Of a DNA stretch of 64,000 bases, positions 23,287 through 35,666 are shown piece after piece. Positions within the stretch are counted from its first letter, which is position 1; each line of letters begins with the position of its first letter. The notes under the pieces were generated by a model. The model did not search any database and had not been told where the DNA came from. It was given only the letters and a program-made list of their open reading frames with translations. Origin of the DNA: Ophiura sarsii. Lineage: Eukaryota > Echinodermata > Ophiuroidea > Amphilepidida > Ophiuridae. The stretch is taken from NCBI GenBank assembly GCA_035610835.1, contig JAYJML010000069.1, positions 1-64,000 on the forward strand. Reading direction: 5' to 3'. The position numbers and the translations under genes are program-made.

Positions 23287-24400
23287 CAGGGTGAATCAAA
23301 AAACATTGTTCACGATTTGAAGCGGCCATTTGACCTTGATGCGTGCATTGAACCATGAAAATGTTGTTGTTTGTATAAAGCGTTGTAAGTCTAGTTTATC
23401 CTCCCAAAAAATGAAAGTAATTGACTTAAAAATAAGCAAACTGTGGCAAGTTTCGTAAACTGACCGCGTTTTTCGCCATTCCAATGGGATTTACACACAG
23501 TAAAATTGGTTTGGCTAAAATGGTCATTATTATCACATTAAATGTCAAAATGTTCCTGTAAAATCATTCTTTCACTCTAGGATAAGCAATTAATAGTCTG
23601 ATATCGAGTCAAATGAAAAGGCAAATCTGAATACAAGCATCTCCTGTTACAGACCAAGAAAGCAATAAGTCTTCAAGAAGTGGAGGCACGTGTCAGAGCC
23701 AAAATGACAGGCTTAACACCGCAACAGCATGAACAGGGGAATGGTTAGACGAGCTCTTCGTAACATGTTGGACAGGGCACACACATGTCTTCAGCAAAAT
23801 GTTGGCCATGTCCAAGGAAGGCTTCATTAACAAAACTAAATATCAGCAAACAACTAAAATGATTTCTATTTTGAATTGCAAGGAAGCTAACATTTTATTG
23901 TATGCCTTAAAAACACCTTTAGCAGAAGACCGTAACTCATACCGTGTGAATCTAAAGGAAAATGTGAATGACTTTTCAGTGCAACTATCAAGAAACAAAG
24001 TGTCTTCAGAACATTTCATTTGTGCAATATTTTTAGTTTGTGAAGTATTATTTATTTCTGCAATGTTTTACCACCTTTGGCTCATTTAATATACCAGGAA
24101 CCTGTAATAAATTACAGGCACAACAATGCCTTTTTGCTTGTAGACTCTCACTCCATATCATCATGCTGCTGCAATATTCATGTCTTACCTGTGTAAATCC
24201 CATTGGAATGGCGAAAAATGCGGACAGTTTACAAAACATGGTACAGTTTGCTTATTTTTTAGTCGATTACTTTCATTTTTGGGGAGGATAAACTAGATTA
24301 ACGACGCTTAATACAGACAACAAGAATGTTATGGTTCAATGCACGCATCAAGGTCAAATGGCTGTTTCAAATCGTGCACAATGTTTTTTGATTCACCCTG
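23287..24400 (+). mobile_element. Tc1/mariner-type element with ~200 bp TIRs, TA TSD
   Basis: CAGGGTGAATCAAAAAACAT at the left has its inverted copy at the right end, each flanked by TA (23285-23286 and 24401-24402). The inverted similarity extends about 200 bp inward, including CGCCATTCCAATGGGATTTA on both arms. The interior holds a decayed transposase C terminus (23656-23830). The terminal repeat also occurs alone at 5400-5474. Confidence 0.88.
23656..23830 (+). pseudogene. Mariner-superfamily transposase C-terminal relic
   Basis: One frame reads KKAISLQEVEARVRAKMTGL and TPQQ, then shifts at about 23729 into NRGMVRRALRNMLDRAHTCL, QQN, GHVQGRLH and a stop at 23828-23830. The arginine-rich helix followed by GHVQGRLH-stop resembles the tail of IS630/Tc1/mariner transposases from marine invertebrates. 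The catalytic part is absent. Confidence 0.6.
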
Positions 24401-24402
24401 TA

Positions 24403-27400
24403 TACACGGTGCATATTGGCCCTAAATGATTTTATTTTACATACAAGCAGTGCGCATTTATACAATCTGACTGGATATATTATTATATTTATATTTGGAG
24501 GGAAAACAATAATATTCCCTTATTAAATGAAAATAGGAGGTGTTAATTTAAATAAAATGCATGGTGTAATCACACTGGTTTTGCCGAGAACATATTTTTT
24601 GTTGGAGTTAGAGTGAATGAATGTTATTTATATCCATATATTACACGTTGATCGTCTTAAAATGGGTACATTTAGTCATAATATCCATGAAATTTCGGCT
24701 TCATAATCAATTTTCTCATATTCCATTTTGTATTCGTAGGTAACCTATATATTAGTTAATGAGCATGGTACAATTCCTGTATTGTTTTTCGCTTTCATTC
24801 GCACCTTATATTATGTAAATATTTAGCAGGAATGTATAAGACGGGAATAATATCGTTTGGTGCGTAATATTGTTTTAAACCAGCTTGTCGATATGATGTA
24901 TACGTAGTTAACCAACTTCCTCTGTCTTCATCTCAAACTTCTCTGGAATTGCAGAGAAGTGACTACTGAGGTACATAATATTGGCCATTATTGTAGTTGT
25001 ATTTAAAAATGGAATTCATGTGTCACAAATATAAAATAACTTGCTTCATTTTTGCTCGGGCAGGTTGTGTAATGTCACCGAAACGTATTTTAAGTGAACA
25101 AGAAATTTAGTAAATAATTTTCCCTTGTTTTTAAAGGTGGGAGGTAATCAAGGGTAGGCCTAACTGATTTCAGTCTCAAATCAAGAATTGTTCATGAATA
25201 ATGCTTCCGACATTAATTAATTAGTGTAATTGAACTAAGCAGGGGTTGATTTAAAAGAAAATCACAATGAAAGGCACATGCCCGACAATATCTTTGTCGT
25301 GGCAAAACCTATTAGATTAGTGTTTTTAAATCAAACAACATTGAATTTTTAAACATAAAATTCCTATTTTGTCTACATCTGACAAAATATTTCATATTGG
25401 TGATTCTATGTCAAACGGAATCTGCCTCCGGTTGAATCTCGATAAAAACTTACTATGTACGACTTTTAGATTGATACAAATTCCAAACTAGGAAATTATA
25501 TCTTAATTCTAATCTGACAACTGGATGTCTTGCTGTAAGTTGTATGTGCTTTATTCCGCGCGCTGTGGACTGAAATGCACGACATTTGAATGTTCTAGAC
25601 TTTGAACATGTTCGGCTCATATTAAACTTATATATAATATAAGGTCTGATATGAAATTATTTCAAAGTATTAAATGAATTAAAAAGCGATCTGGCTTTCG
25701 CGTTTAAAACAGCTATTCAAAATGATAACTGCTAGAAGACTTACTTGCCTCCTTCATTTAGAACAAATTGAGGAAGACAACCGGTTGTTTTATTGCTTAA
25801 AACAAATAACCTGACATTCAAGATTATGAATTACAGGCAAATCAAACTGTTTGCTAAAAGAAAACCGCTTGCTTTCTAATTAATGATGGCTCGAGGAAAT
25901 GTTCAATAGTTGATTCGATCCAATACTTTGGATTCACACGGAAACTGAAACGTTCATTTTTAACATTCTAAAATGTCCTATAATAAACCAAGAGTAATTC
26001 TGTTCTACTAGATATTCATTCTCGTGACAAGAGAGAGATGAAGAACTAACTACACAAAGAATACAACAAGATCCACTAAACTTGTTAAGTAGAGATTACA
26101 AGGCTGAATGATCAGAGGTATCTTACTTAAAATGTTTCTATATGCTTAATATTTCATTATGTTTAGTTTTATTGATGAACATGCTTTTTACCAAATGAGA
26201 TGAGTAAGAATATTATACTAGCGAGTTAATTGATTGTTTAACTATACCTTTACGAAATTTTAACCCAGTACGATATGTATGTTGTCATCATCTTGCCTTG
26301 TATCAGATGTTAAATATTACACACTTCTGACTGTTTTGTAGAAGTTAAACGCACATTCTTAATAATTGAAAGTCAAGCAAGAAAGACACTTACAAAATTG
26401 GATGATCAGATACGTTAGCATAATAAAACATTTTCTGCCGTAATTATCATGTGTAAATTAATTTAAATCAACATTCCTTAACCAAATTAGATGATCAATA
26501 ATACTAACAGTATAGGCCTAGTGAGTTTATTGATGTTTAGGATGTTTTCTTTTATATCTTAGAAATAGGAACATAGTTTTATATAATTTTAATGTTTATT
26601 TGGTTAATCTTGCTTTTTATTCAAATGTTGAATATTACGCAATTCTGATTGTTTTGTAAAAGCAGTGCTGAGCGCACATTCTTATATTATCAACTTTTAA
26701 CGTCAAGCAAGACACCTTTTTATTTTGCTGTACGACATTCACCCGCACACGCGATTCAAGGCATAAAAACTACGTCGAGTACAATTTTGCCTCTTAAACA
26801 TATGTAAAATCAAAGAATCCAACCGTTCTTAGTCAACGAAGTTAAAGTTGAGAACAAATGTGTTACCTACGAATACTTTGATTATTGCAATATTAGCTAC
26901 CGTGCTTTAAGTCTTAACATGTTTTTCTCTTATAGGAATGCTTAAAATTGTTGCCTGATATTTTGTTCTTAATAAACCTATTCAAAATCACAACTGAGAG
27001 TTAGATATTGTATATTTTTTCAACATTGAATTAATATTCTAGTATCTATTTAAAGTAAACTATTGGGGAATATGTCCATAATATTAGGATTTAAACATGT
27101 TTTAACATGTTTATTTAAAAACAAATATTGTTAACAACCCTGCATGATCATTTCACCCCAAAATGCAGCATAAATTAAGTACAACATTAATTTATTACAG
27201 TTTTACTTCTCTTATACCTACGTTTACATTAACTGTTACCTACGAATACGAAATGTCCACATTCCTCTATGTACTTAAGTTTCTGGCGCATGCTCAAAAT
27301 TCTAAATTTTCCAGAAAGGGTCATTCCCCCTCTTTGAGGTACATGAAAACAAATGTTCATTAAAATCATCTTGGTGAAAGTATACAAAGTGACTCAACCT

Positions 27401-27877
27401 CATGTTTCAAAGTATTGAGAGCCTGAAAATTCTACCTAACTGTGTGAATCTAAAATGTAAAAAAAGATGAGTACCTGTACAAATATGTCCACTTTCTATC
27501 AGCATTAGCATCTTCTGAATACAATACAATCACAAATTTGAATGCAATATGTAAATAGGTGGAATAATCATCACTTAATCAAAATATGGTACTTGTATTT
27601 GTAGGTAACATTGAGAAGTGTACCTTCAACTTCATCATTCCGCCACGTGGTCAATTGGAGAGATTAGTGATGGCACTTTTTTTCCATACAAGCTTGATAT
27701 GTTGACTTTGAGTGGGGAAAAGGAAAAAGAGATCGAAGCATTTTGAAACTGGACCCTAAAAATCTAGCCGTGTACACTTTTCGTTGGATTCGACCATATA
27801 TATATTCAAACTCCTACGATAGCTGTAGGACAAGTGCAGTGACGGGGAAATTAAGTGAGCGGTTAGTTTACAATAAT
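24403..27877. other. Non-coding, AT-rich; old tandem duplication at ~26095-26720
   Basis: No gene was recognised. Two diverged copies of a segment of about 300 bp (roughly 26095-26395 and 26395-26720) share GATGATCAGA, TCTGA(C/T)TGTTTTGTA(G/A)AAG, CGCACATTCTTA and GTCAAGCAAGA. Motif copies described separately also lie here. Confidence 0.5.
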
Positions 27878-28475
27878 CAGTTAGGTATACGGAATATATT
27901 ATAGCGATTAAATTTAATGGACACGTGACTCATTTATAACCTAGACCTGCGAGCGCTTGTGGAAGCTTCACTGTACAACAGCATAGGCATGTTATTAAGT
28001 AACTTAGTGAGATGTATACATTTCTTTTTCAAGGCATTTCTTGTTGTATGGAGATGGCCTGTGAATTATTTGACCCTGACCTATTATGTAAGACAGGCAT
28101 TGACCAACGTAAATCAATATTTGCTTACGGAAACGCAAATCACAGCAAGTTTATTAGGTGAATTAAGACTCATTTTGGCGATTTTGTGTGCAAGGCATGA
28201 CGATTGTAACACCATGGTTTACGTATCGCGTGGTATTTGGTGTTGAAATTTGTCTCCGGGCGGAAAATAATAACCGTAAACGTCTGCACTCTTTGTTATT
28301 TTCGTATGTATCATTAGTAAGGTAAGCTTATTAGACAATCACTTTGCTATTTGTGGAAAATGCATCAAAAAAGAAAACCATTAGCCATGCATTAGGCGGC
28401 TACAAGATGGCGACCCCCTATTAGTCACGTGTCCATTAAATTTAATCGCTATTATACATTCCGTATACCTAACTG
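27878..28475. mobile_element. Non-autonomous TIR element (CAGTTAGGTATACGG ends)
   Basis: CAGTTAGGTATACGGAAT continues through GCGATTAAATTTAATGGACA to CGTGAC at the left. The right end (to 28475) is the inverted copy, a TIR of about 55 bp. ATAAT flanks both ends and may be the target duplication. The 95-codon frame inside has no recognisable features. Superfamily not assigned. Confidence 0.8.
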
Positions 28476-28560
28476 ATAATGACCGATTATCTTGCTCAAT
28501 CTGCAAGATATACCCTGAACAAAAGAAATGTAATTTCGTGGTGGAACTAAAAACCTCAAA

Positions 28561-28825
28561 ATCAAGGTTGATCGGAGATTAAAGAGAGTATTGGATTGAT
28601 CAACATGATGAATACGAGGACGGGCTAGGGCTACAGTGGAACATCGTACAATATAAAGACAAAAACATGTAATTGTATCATCATATAAAAGAAGTCTGCT
28701 TAATTGTTTGCTGCAAAATATTATGAAAAAAAACCTTGGGCTGGTGGACTTTTTGTCGGGCAGGTAAATTCTATGAGTTACTTGCCCGACTGGCTAGTTG
28801 AAAAAAATCTGAAGTTCCACCACTG
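28561..28825. mobile_element. hAT MITE, truncated second copy
   Basis: It matches 8659-8915 in the same orientation (AGATTAAAGAGAGTATTGGA, CAGTGGAACATCGTACAAT, CCTTGGGCTGGT, GTCGGGCAGGTA, CTGAAGTTCCA). The left third is missing and the right terminal repeat is degraded (CCACCACTG). Confidence 0.85.
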
Positions 28826-28861
28826 ATGATTATATTAACATTCTTTTAAAAGTGTGGTGGC

Positions 28862-28887
28862 GGGGGGGGGGGGGGGGGGGGGGGGGG
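28862..28887 (+). repeat. Poly(G), 26 nt
   Basis: Uninterrupted G run, one of several long G/C homopolymers in the window. Confidence 0.9.
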
Positions 28888-28992
28888 CTGGTTAACCCGT
28901 CACAAAGTGGAAGATGGAATAATGCTGTGGTTGAATTCTGGGAAATTAATCTATGAAATGCTCTTTACATATCTGGGGCGGAGGGGCCGTGG

Positions 28993-29191
28993 TGGAGGTG
29001 TGCTTGTGTTTATGTGTCAGTTCTTCGTTTAAACCTTTGATTTGTGTGTAGACCTAAGATGAAATCCATGATAGATCAACATAGAATCTTCACACTATGT
29101 CCCTAATAATATAATATTGCATGATTTCTTGTTCACACACACAAATCGACAGGTTTAAATGAAGAACTGACTCTAAAACAAACACACCTCC
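28993..29191. mobile_element. Small palindromic MITE-like element
   Basis: GGAGGTGTGCTTGTGTTT and GTCAGTTCTTCGTTTAAACC on the left arm are repeated inverted on the right arm (GGTTTAAATGAAGAACTGAC, then AAACAAACACACCTCC). No coding capacity. Nothing else is recognised up to 29916. Confidence 0.65.
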
Positions 29192-29916
29192 ATCCAGGCA
29201 TCATCATAAGGGTCCAGAAAGTAACCGGTGCGATTTACTAAAATTATATTACGCTATTCTACTTTTATATGTTTATATAGGCCTATACATTTTCCCCAAA
29301 ATGTTTTATAATATCTCATTGGTGCACGGTGGTGGTGCTGAACGGATCGTGCCAGTTTTTTTCGGGGGAAAGATGCTATGAAAAGAGTCATAACTTACGA
29401 ATTGATGGCCATAACTGATGATATAACTAAATTGACTTTTAAATGCCGTTTGTGTTGTTGCATTCGGGTTAAGTACTAACAGTCAGATTTGTGCTGTGTT
29501 ATGATGAATGCTTCAAATTGAACATATGAATGGATGATCAGTTTCACATATCTTATTCTTACACAACTTTCATTATGTTAGCTCATCTTGGAAGCATAAA
29601 CAACACAGACACTACATGTATGAAAGATAATTTAATTTTCTTGAAGCTCATTTAAATCCAAAATGTTCGATTAGAGTGCTCGTAGTTGATCAAACATCTT
29701 AAGATTGAGAAAAATAAATATGCAATCAAATCAATGGCAAAATAAATCAGAGAATAAAATATAGTTCTTAGCTGATTTTTAAGCTCTCACGGAAAGACAC
29801 CTGGGATCAAAGTGCTTGATGGCACTCTTATGTCACTTTGATTTTCTGTTTTAACATTATTCCTCCATACCACCATCACTTTACAATGAACGTGTTTCAC
29901 ATAGCATAAAAAAGGG

Positions 29917-30433
29917 ACGTTGCTGGGGGCTACCCGGTACCTACCGGGTAGCCACCAGGTACTACTATGATTGTCTTAAACCATGAGGTAGCGGATGGCC
30001 ACCGGGTGGCCATCGGGTGTCCATCCGATAAATGTTCACATGCAAATTAGTAGGTACCAGATAGCTATCGGGTAGCTACCGGGTGGTCACCTGGTAGCTT
30101 ATATGCTAATTTATGCAAATTAGGTTCCTGGTAGCTACCAGGTGCCTTTGAAAGGGAACCAATAAGTAACTTTTAACCATGAGGCATCTGGGGGCTACCT
30201 GGTGACCACCGGGTAGCCACCAGGTACCTTGAGGTAGCGGATGGCCATCGGGTACCATGAGGTATCGGATGGCCACCGGGTACCATGAGGTAGCGGATGG
30301 CCACCGGATGGCCACCGGGTGGTCATCCGATAAATTTTCACATGCAAATTAGTAGGTACCAGATAGCTATCGGGTAGCTACCGGGTGGTCACCTGGTAGC
30401 TTATATGCTAATTTATGCAAATTAGGTTCCTGG
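29917..30433. repeat. GGTAGC/ACCGGGT degenerate repeat block, left
   Basis: Dense short words (GGTAGCTACC, GGCCACCGGGT, GGCCATCGGGT, GGTACC) in both orientations form near-palindromes. A unit of about 105 bp starting at CCGATAAAT occurs twice (about 30026-30133 and 30331-30436). The open frame on the minus strand is a by-product. A related block lies at 32805-32915 on the other side of the AT array. Confidence 0.8.
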
Positions 30434-30485
30434 TATTTTGGCCTATAACTGCGTAATGGAATACATCTTGCACCATAACATTTAC

Positions 30486-32384
30486 GGCTTCCATCTAATG
30501 GTCACGTCACGTCACGTGTGGCTAACCATGATATAGTATGTGTGCAACTCAATGGTGACATTTCATGTCACATTGTGCGTCTAAAATGAGAACCATTAGA
30601 GTTATGCAACTCAAATTTTGGAATGCGATTAGTTTAGTTTAGTTTATAGTTAATCTAGTTAGTTATTTTAAGTAATTAAATAGTAACTTATTATTTAATT
30701 CATTCATTTAAGTAATTGATTAAAATTAATTAATTTAATTGATTAATATTAATTCATTGTTAATTGATTGATTGATTGATTGATTCACATTTAATTAAAT
30801 AATCATTTATTTATTAATGTTATTAAGTTATTACAATTAATTATTAATTAATTATCAATTTGATTTATTAATTAATTATCAATTTGATTTATTAATTCTT
30901 TAACTTATCAATTCATTAATTTATTAATTTATTAATTCATTAATTTATTAATTCATTAATGTATTAATTCATTAATTTATTAATTCATTAATTTATTATT
31001 TCATTAATTTATTAATTCATTAATTTATTAATTCATTAATTTATTAATTCATTAATTTATCAATTCATTAATTTATTAATTAATTATTAATTCATTAATC
31101 TATTAATTCATTAATTTATGAATTTATTAATTTATTATTAATTTATTTGTAATTAATTAATTTATTAATTCATTAATTTATTATTTCATTAATTTATTAA
31201 TTCATTAATTTATTAATTCATTAATTTATTAATTCATTAATTTATTAATTCATTAATTTATTAATTCATTAATTTATTAATTCATTAATTTATTAATTCA
31301 TTAATTTATTAATTCATTAATTTATTAATTCATTAATTTATTAATTCATTAATTTATTAATTCATTAATTTATTAATTCATTAATTTTTTAATTCATTAA
31401 TTTATTAATTCATTAATTTATTAATTCATTAATTTATTAATTCATTAATTTATTAATTCATTAATTTATTAATTCATTAATTTATTATAACATTAATTTA
31501 TTAATTCATTAATTTATGCATTCATCATTAATTTATTTGTAATTAATTTATTTATTGATTCATTAATTTATTAATTCATTAATTTATTAATTCATCAATT
31601 CATTAATGTATTAATTCATTAATTTATTAATTCATTATTTCATTAATTTATTAATTTATTAATTTATTAATTCATTAATTTATTAATTCATTAATTCATT
31701 AATTTATTAATTCATTAATTTATTAATTCATTAATTTTTGAATTCATTATTCATTTATTTGTAATTTATTTATTTATTAATTCATTAATTTATTAATTCA
31801 TTAATTGAATTATTCATTATTTTATTAATTCATTAATTTATTAATTCATTAATTTATTAATTCATTAATTAATTCATTCATTAATTTGTTAATTCATTAA
31901 TTTATTAATTCATTAATTTATTAATTCATTAATTTATTAATTCATTAATTTATTAATTCATTAATTTATTAATTCATTAATTTATTAATTCATTAATTTA
32001 TTAATTCATTATTAATTTATTTGTCATTAATTAATTAATTAGTTATTTGATTAATATTAATTCATTCATTATTAATCGATAGTTTACGTACTTACGTAGT
32101 AATTTCACATACATTCGTAATATTGTTATTTTTACCATGTACGTACAGACATTTTTTTTACCATGTCCCCTCTGGGTGTTCGTACTTACTTAACCACACG
32201 TACCAAATTCAACAAAAAATCTCCCAAACACTTATTTAGTGTTGTGTGCCATTAATCCCTTCTAGACTCTAAATACATCACCCAATACCAACACACCCCC
32301 ACCCCTCACACCAGATGCATTCAAAACATCACCCAAACACTTATCCACATCACTTAAAGTGACGTGACCATTGGAGGTAAGCCA
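30486..32384. repeat. AT-rich array with 16 bp period (ATTAATTCATTAATTT), inside inverted ends
   Basis: From about 30640 to 32075 the sequence is ATTAATTCATTAATTT-type repeats with minor variants. The flanks at 30487-30513 (GGCTTCCATCTAATGGTCAC) and 32352-32382 (inverted GGCTTACCTCCAATGGTCAC) are inverted copies. The array may therefore lie inside a TIR element or foldback structure that expanded internally. Confidence 0.75.
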
Positions 32385-32627
32385 AATTTACATGGTCTAT
32401 ATAATGTACATGTAAGTGTATTACTATTAAGCTTACTTATTATGTAGCTTATTAGGCTTGATATATGTTACACATTTTACAAATGTCAAATACCTTCAAA
32501 AGGAACCAAAATATCCATCATATATGCTCCACATCACAACTGCCATGATCATAGCTATAGTGCAGACAACAGCAAATTTGAAATAGCAGTTGGTCATCAT
32601 GTGATCTTTTGCCTTGACCTTTGACCA

Positions 32628-32800
32628 TTTGCTGCTGCCTTCCTGGGGACTCATTTTCAGAGACTAAGTTTGCTGGTGCCTTCCTGGGAGCTCATTATGT
32701 TTGCTGGTACCTTCCTGGGGACTTATTTTCAGAAAGTAAGTTTGCTGATGCCTTCCTGGAAGCTCATGATGTTTGCTGGTGCCTTTCTGGGGACTCGTTT
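32628..32800. repeat. 72 bp tandem repeat (TTTGCTGGTGCCTTCCTGG)
   Basis: About 2.5 copies of a 72 bp unit, each made of two subunits starting TTTGCTG(G/A)T(G/A)CCTTCCTGG. It is open on the plus strand only because of the repeat. Confidence 0.85.
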
Positions 32801-32804
32801 GAGG

Positions 32805-32915
32805 CATCGGAAAGGTACCGGCTAGCCGGTGCTATCTGGTACCTTTCAAATAGATACCAGCAAGCTATCCGGTGACCATCGGATGACCACCGGGTGGTTA
32901 CCCGGTAACCTTTTT
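32805..32915. repeat. GGTACC/ACCGGGT degenerate repeat block, right
   Basis: Same word family as 29917-30433 (GGTACCGGCTAGCCGGTG, GACCACCGGGTGGTTACCC). From 32916 to 33405 nothing is recognised. Confidence 0.75.
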
Positions 32916-33405
32916 TTTTAAAAGTCGTTTCATTTGCTTTAAAACATGGACGTCACTTACTACATTTAGTACTCTACCGACATTTTTTTTTGAAAGACAG
33001 TTCTTGTTTAAATAGGGGGAAGAAGAAGGGGAAGCTATTACGGTAAGTGATAATTTAAATGGGCAATTCATAGGGGGATTGCGTGCGTCTGCCTCCCTGA
33101 ACATAGGTGACACGGATACTTACCTCTCTCTTAAAGTCGCACCTTTTTTCAAATGTCACTTAATTACCTCTTATTTAGCCCTCACAAAATGGCGCTTGAC
33201 ATTTTCATTCATAAAATGTCCATAATTGCCCAATGTGACCCACGTTTTTGCCAAATGTGAGATGTTCACTGATTTGCACTATCACCAAATTACACCGTGG
33301 TTTTGCCTTGAAGATCCTCGCCAAATACTCCTACTCCCGTCCACATACCTGTCACTTCAATATATAAGCCCTACCTTCTCAACTCTGCACTCTGTTTCAG
33401 TGCTA

Positions 33406-33428
33406 CCCCCCCCCCCCCCCCCCCCCCC
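33406..33428 (+). repeat. Poly(C), 23 nt
   Basis: Uninterrupted C run just before the 84 bp tandem repeats. Confidence 0.9.
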
Positions 33429-33437
33429 TCATCACAC

Positions 33438-33800
33438 ACCACCAGCCCAAAAAAGTCAAGTCTCACACCCCTATAGAAGGCATGGGAATTCCCAATTTTA
33501 ACCCCAAAAAAGCAACCTGGGAATTCCAAAATTAAACATTCATGCCTCACACCCCTATAGAAGGAATGGGAATTCCCAATTATAAAAACAAATAACAGCC
33601 TGGGAATTCCCAAAATAAAACAATCATGCCTGACAACCCTATAGAAGGCATGGGAATTCCCAATTTTAAAAACAAAAAGCAGCCTGTGAATTCCCAAAAT
33701 AAAACAATCATGCCTCATACCCTTATAATAGAAGGCATGGGAATTCCCAATATAAAAAAACCCGCAACCTTGTAATTCCCAAAAAAAAAATTAAGGTGTT
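33438..33800. repeat. 84 bp tandem repeat with GGGAATTCCC palindromes
   Basis: About four units (AGAAGG at 33475, 33559, 33643 and 33731; steps of 84, 84 and 88). Each carries TGGGAATTCCCA-type palindromes about twice. GGGAATTCCC fits the general kappaB consensus GGGRNNYYCC, but the setting is a simple tandem array. Confidence 0.85.
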
Positions 33801-34594
33801 GCTGGGAATTCCCACTTTTTTGTGACAGTTTTGGTCATTACCCTATAGAAAGCAGCGAAATGTTACCATGGGAATTCCGCAAATGTTCGGTAAACATATG
33901 TTTGCCTTCTATAGGGGGTGTTAATAAATCGAATAGCCCAATGCAGTAAACAATTTATAAATTAAATGATACATTAGGGATTTTTTGATAACCGATTTGG
34001 CAGACCGATTATTAAAATGGTTGCAAACATTTAATCCTTAACGGTTTTTCTAATTAAGATTGCTAAATTTAGACTTGTATAGTCATTTAAATTGTAAATC
34101 GACTATTTTTTAATTGTACTATGCAATTTAACTGTTGATGCGTCGCTTTCAATTTGTGGACACATTTGGGACACCTGCTTAGGGCGTGCATTCATGAAAA
34201 AAGAACACAAATTTAAAAATTCGGATTAACAGCAGAATCCAGCGGTAGACCAAGATCGTATACACCAGAATCCAGACACCACCACGTATCCTGTCATAAG
34301 AAGAAAACAAACTACAGACAACCAGGAAGACGGGACGCTTTGCGGGACTTATTCTAGCACGCGGTGGAAGTAAGCAATTAAAGAGATTCGTGCTCATGTT
34401 CAAATATTCGTACTTCTAGACAGGGTGAGTCCAAATGATTAAAACCCAATTTGATACAATCATTACAAATACCAAAACAAATATTTCACATTAGATTTGT
34501 TGATACATTTGGTGAAAAATTACATGTTGAAGAAGAAATGCGCTAAGGCGACGAAGAAAATCCACCCTATTGGCAATTAGGGTCGGTTGGGGAT

Positions 34595-34628
<34 letters not shown>

Positions 34629-35660
34629 ACCCTCACATTTCTGGTAATGTATTACCGAGTCAGAATTCGAGAGCGGGGGTGGTCCGTAGAAATAATGTTT
34701 GAGAATGTGTGGGTCCGTAATTATTTAATTTAGTAAGCTACCCAGGCGGGTGATACTCTCAATCTGCGCATTAATGAGATTTGGCTCTTGAATAGCGTAC
34801 TCTATAACAGTTATAGACACGCAATTAAGCAATCGATGAAGCGGGAACTGTATGGAAATGCAGGATATTCATCAAGTCGCGTCCGGTATTTGTATAATAG
34901 TTGTGTACATTGAAAATCATCTATCAAATGTCATTCTAATGGGTTGGCACACTCACTTTAAATCATTCGCATTGGTGGAGGTTCGAATCCCATGTCTTGC
35001 TGAATTTTCGAGATATAAATATAATATTTTATAAATTCTGTTCATCAATGTTTTCCGTATGTTTATGATAATTCGTTCAAATTTGGGCACGACATGTACC
35101 TAATAATATATTCAGTAAATCAGTTGTTTTATTCACTCTTATCCGGAAAATAAGTAGTGTATATTTGTATTATATACATTCAGCTAGCATGTTATACATA
35201 TGGTCGCTATCCTCTTTTTCAGCTACATGTAGTACGAGTGACCACGCTCACAAAACGGCCGTGTGTGCAAGATGGTAAATAAGCAGAGTATCAAATGCGC
35301 TATTTTTTTTTAAACATTTCAGGCAAAAACTCAACCATGAACTCATGATTATAGAACCCAAGGCTTCAATATTAATTAATATAGCTGATTTGATCATTTT
35401 CAACGATGTAAAGGAACTAAAATATTAAAAACTGTATCGCCATTTTAACGTATTTTTTTTGGAATTGAAAAGTGTCTCCATAAACTAGAGTCTTCGTTGC
35501 CATAAAATGTAAACATTCACAAGTGTTATTGCTCTATACGGTCAGGACCAGCAAAATAAGATGAACTGATGATTTTAGTTTCGCAACATTCCACATGTTC
35601 TGTCATACTCTGTTTAGAAATCCGCGTTACCGATCAATATAAAGTAAACCAGCCCTGCGT
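33801..35660. other. Non-coding; poly(C) at 34596-34628 and lone mariner-like end
   Basis: No gene was recognised. A 33 nt C run lies at 34596-34628. A mariner-like end ACAGGGTGAGTCCAAATGAT occurs at about 34420 without a visible partner. Confidence 0.55.
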
Positions 35661-35666
35661 GTAGTG

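Larger units (their letters stand above)
22682..27609. repeat. Zone with a recurring 14-15 bp motif (GTTACCTACGAATAC)
   Basis: Near-identical copies occur at 22682-22695 (+), 22840-22853 (-), 23244-23258 (-), 24730-24744 (-), 26862-26876 (+), 27235-27249 (+) and 27595-27609 (-), with a weaker one at 24898-24912 (-). Variation is mostly at one base (TACG or TCCG). Flanks differ between copies, so these are not obviously ends of one long repeat. I did not notice the motif outside this zone. Function unknown; it could be a protein-binding site or the relic of a short interspersed family. Confidence 0.6.

Noticed and set aside
30106..30315. 69-codon minus-strand frame (MAIRWPSATSWYPV...)
   Set aside because: A product of the GGTAGC/ACCGGG repeats with no protein features.
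34935..34995. tRNA B-box GGTTCGAATCCC
   Set aside because: No convincing A-box or cloverleaf upstream; treated as chance or a very old relic.
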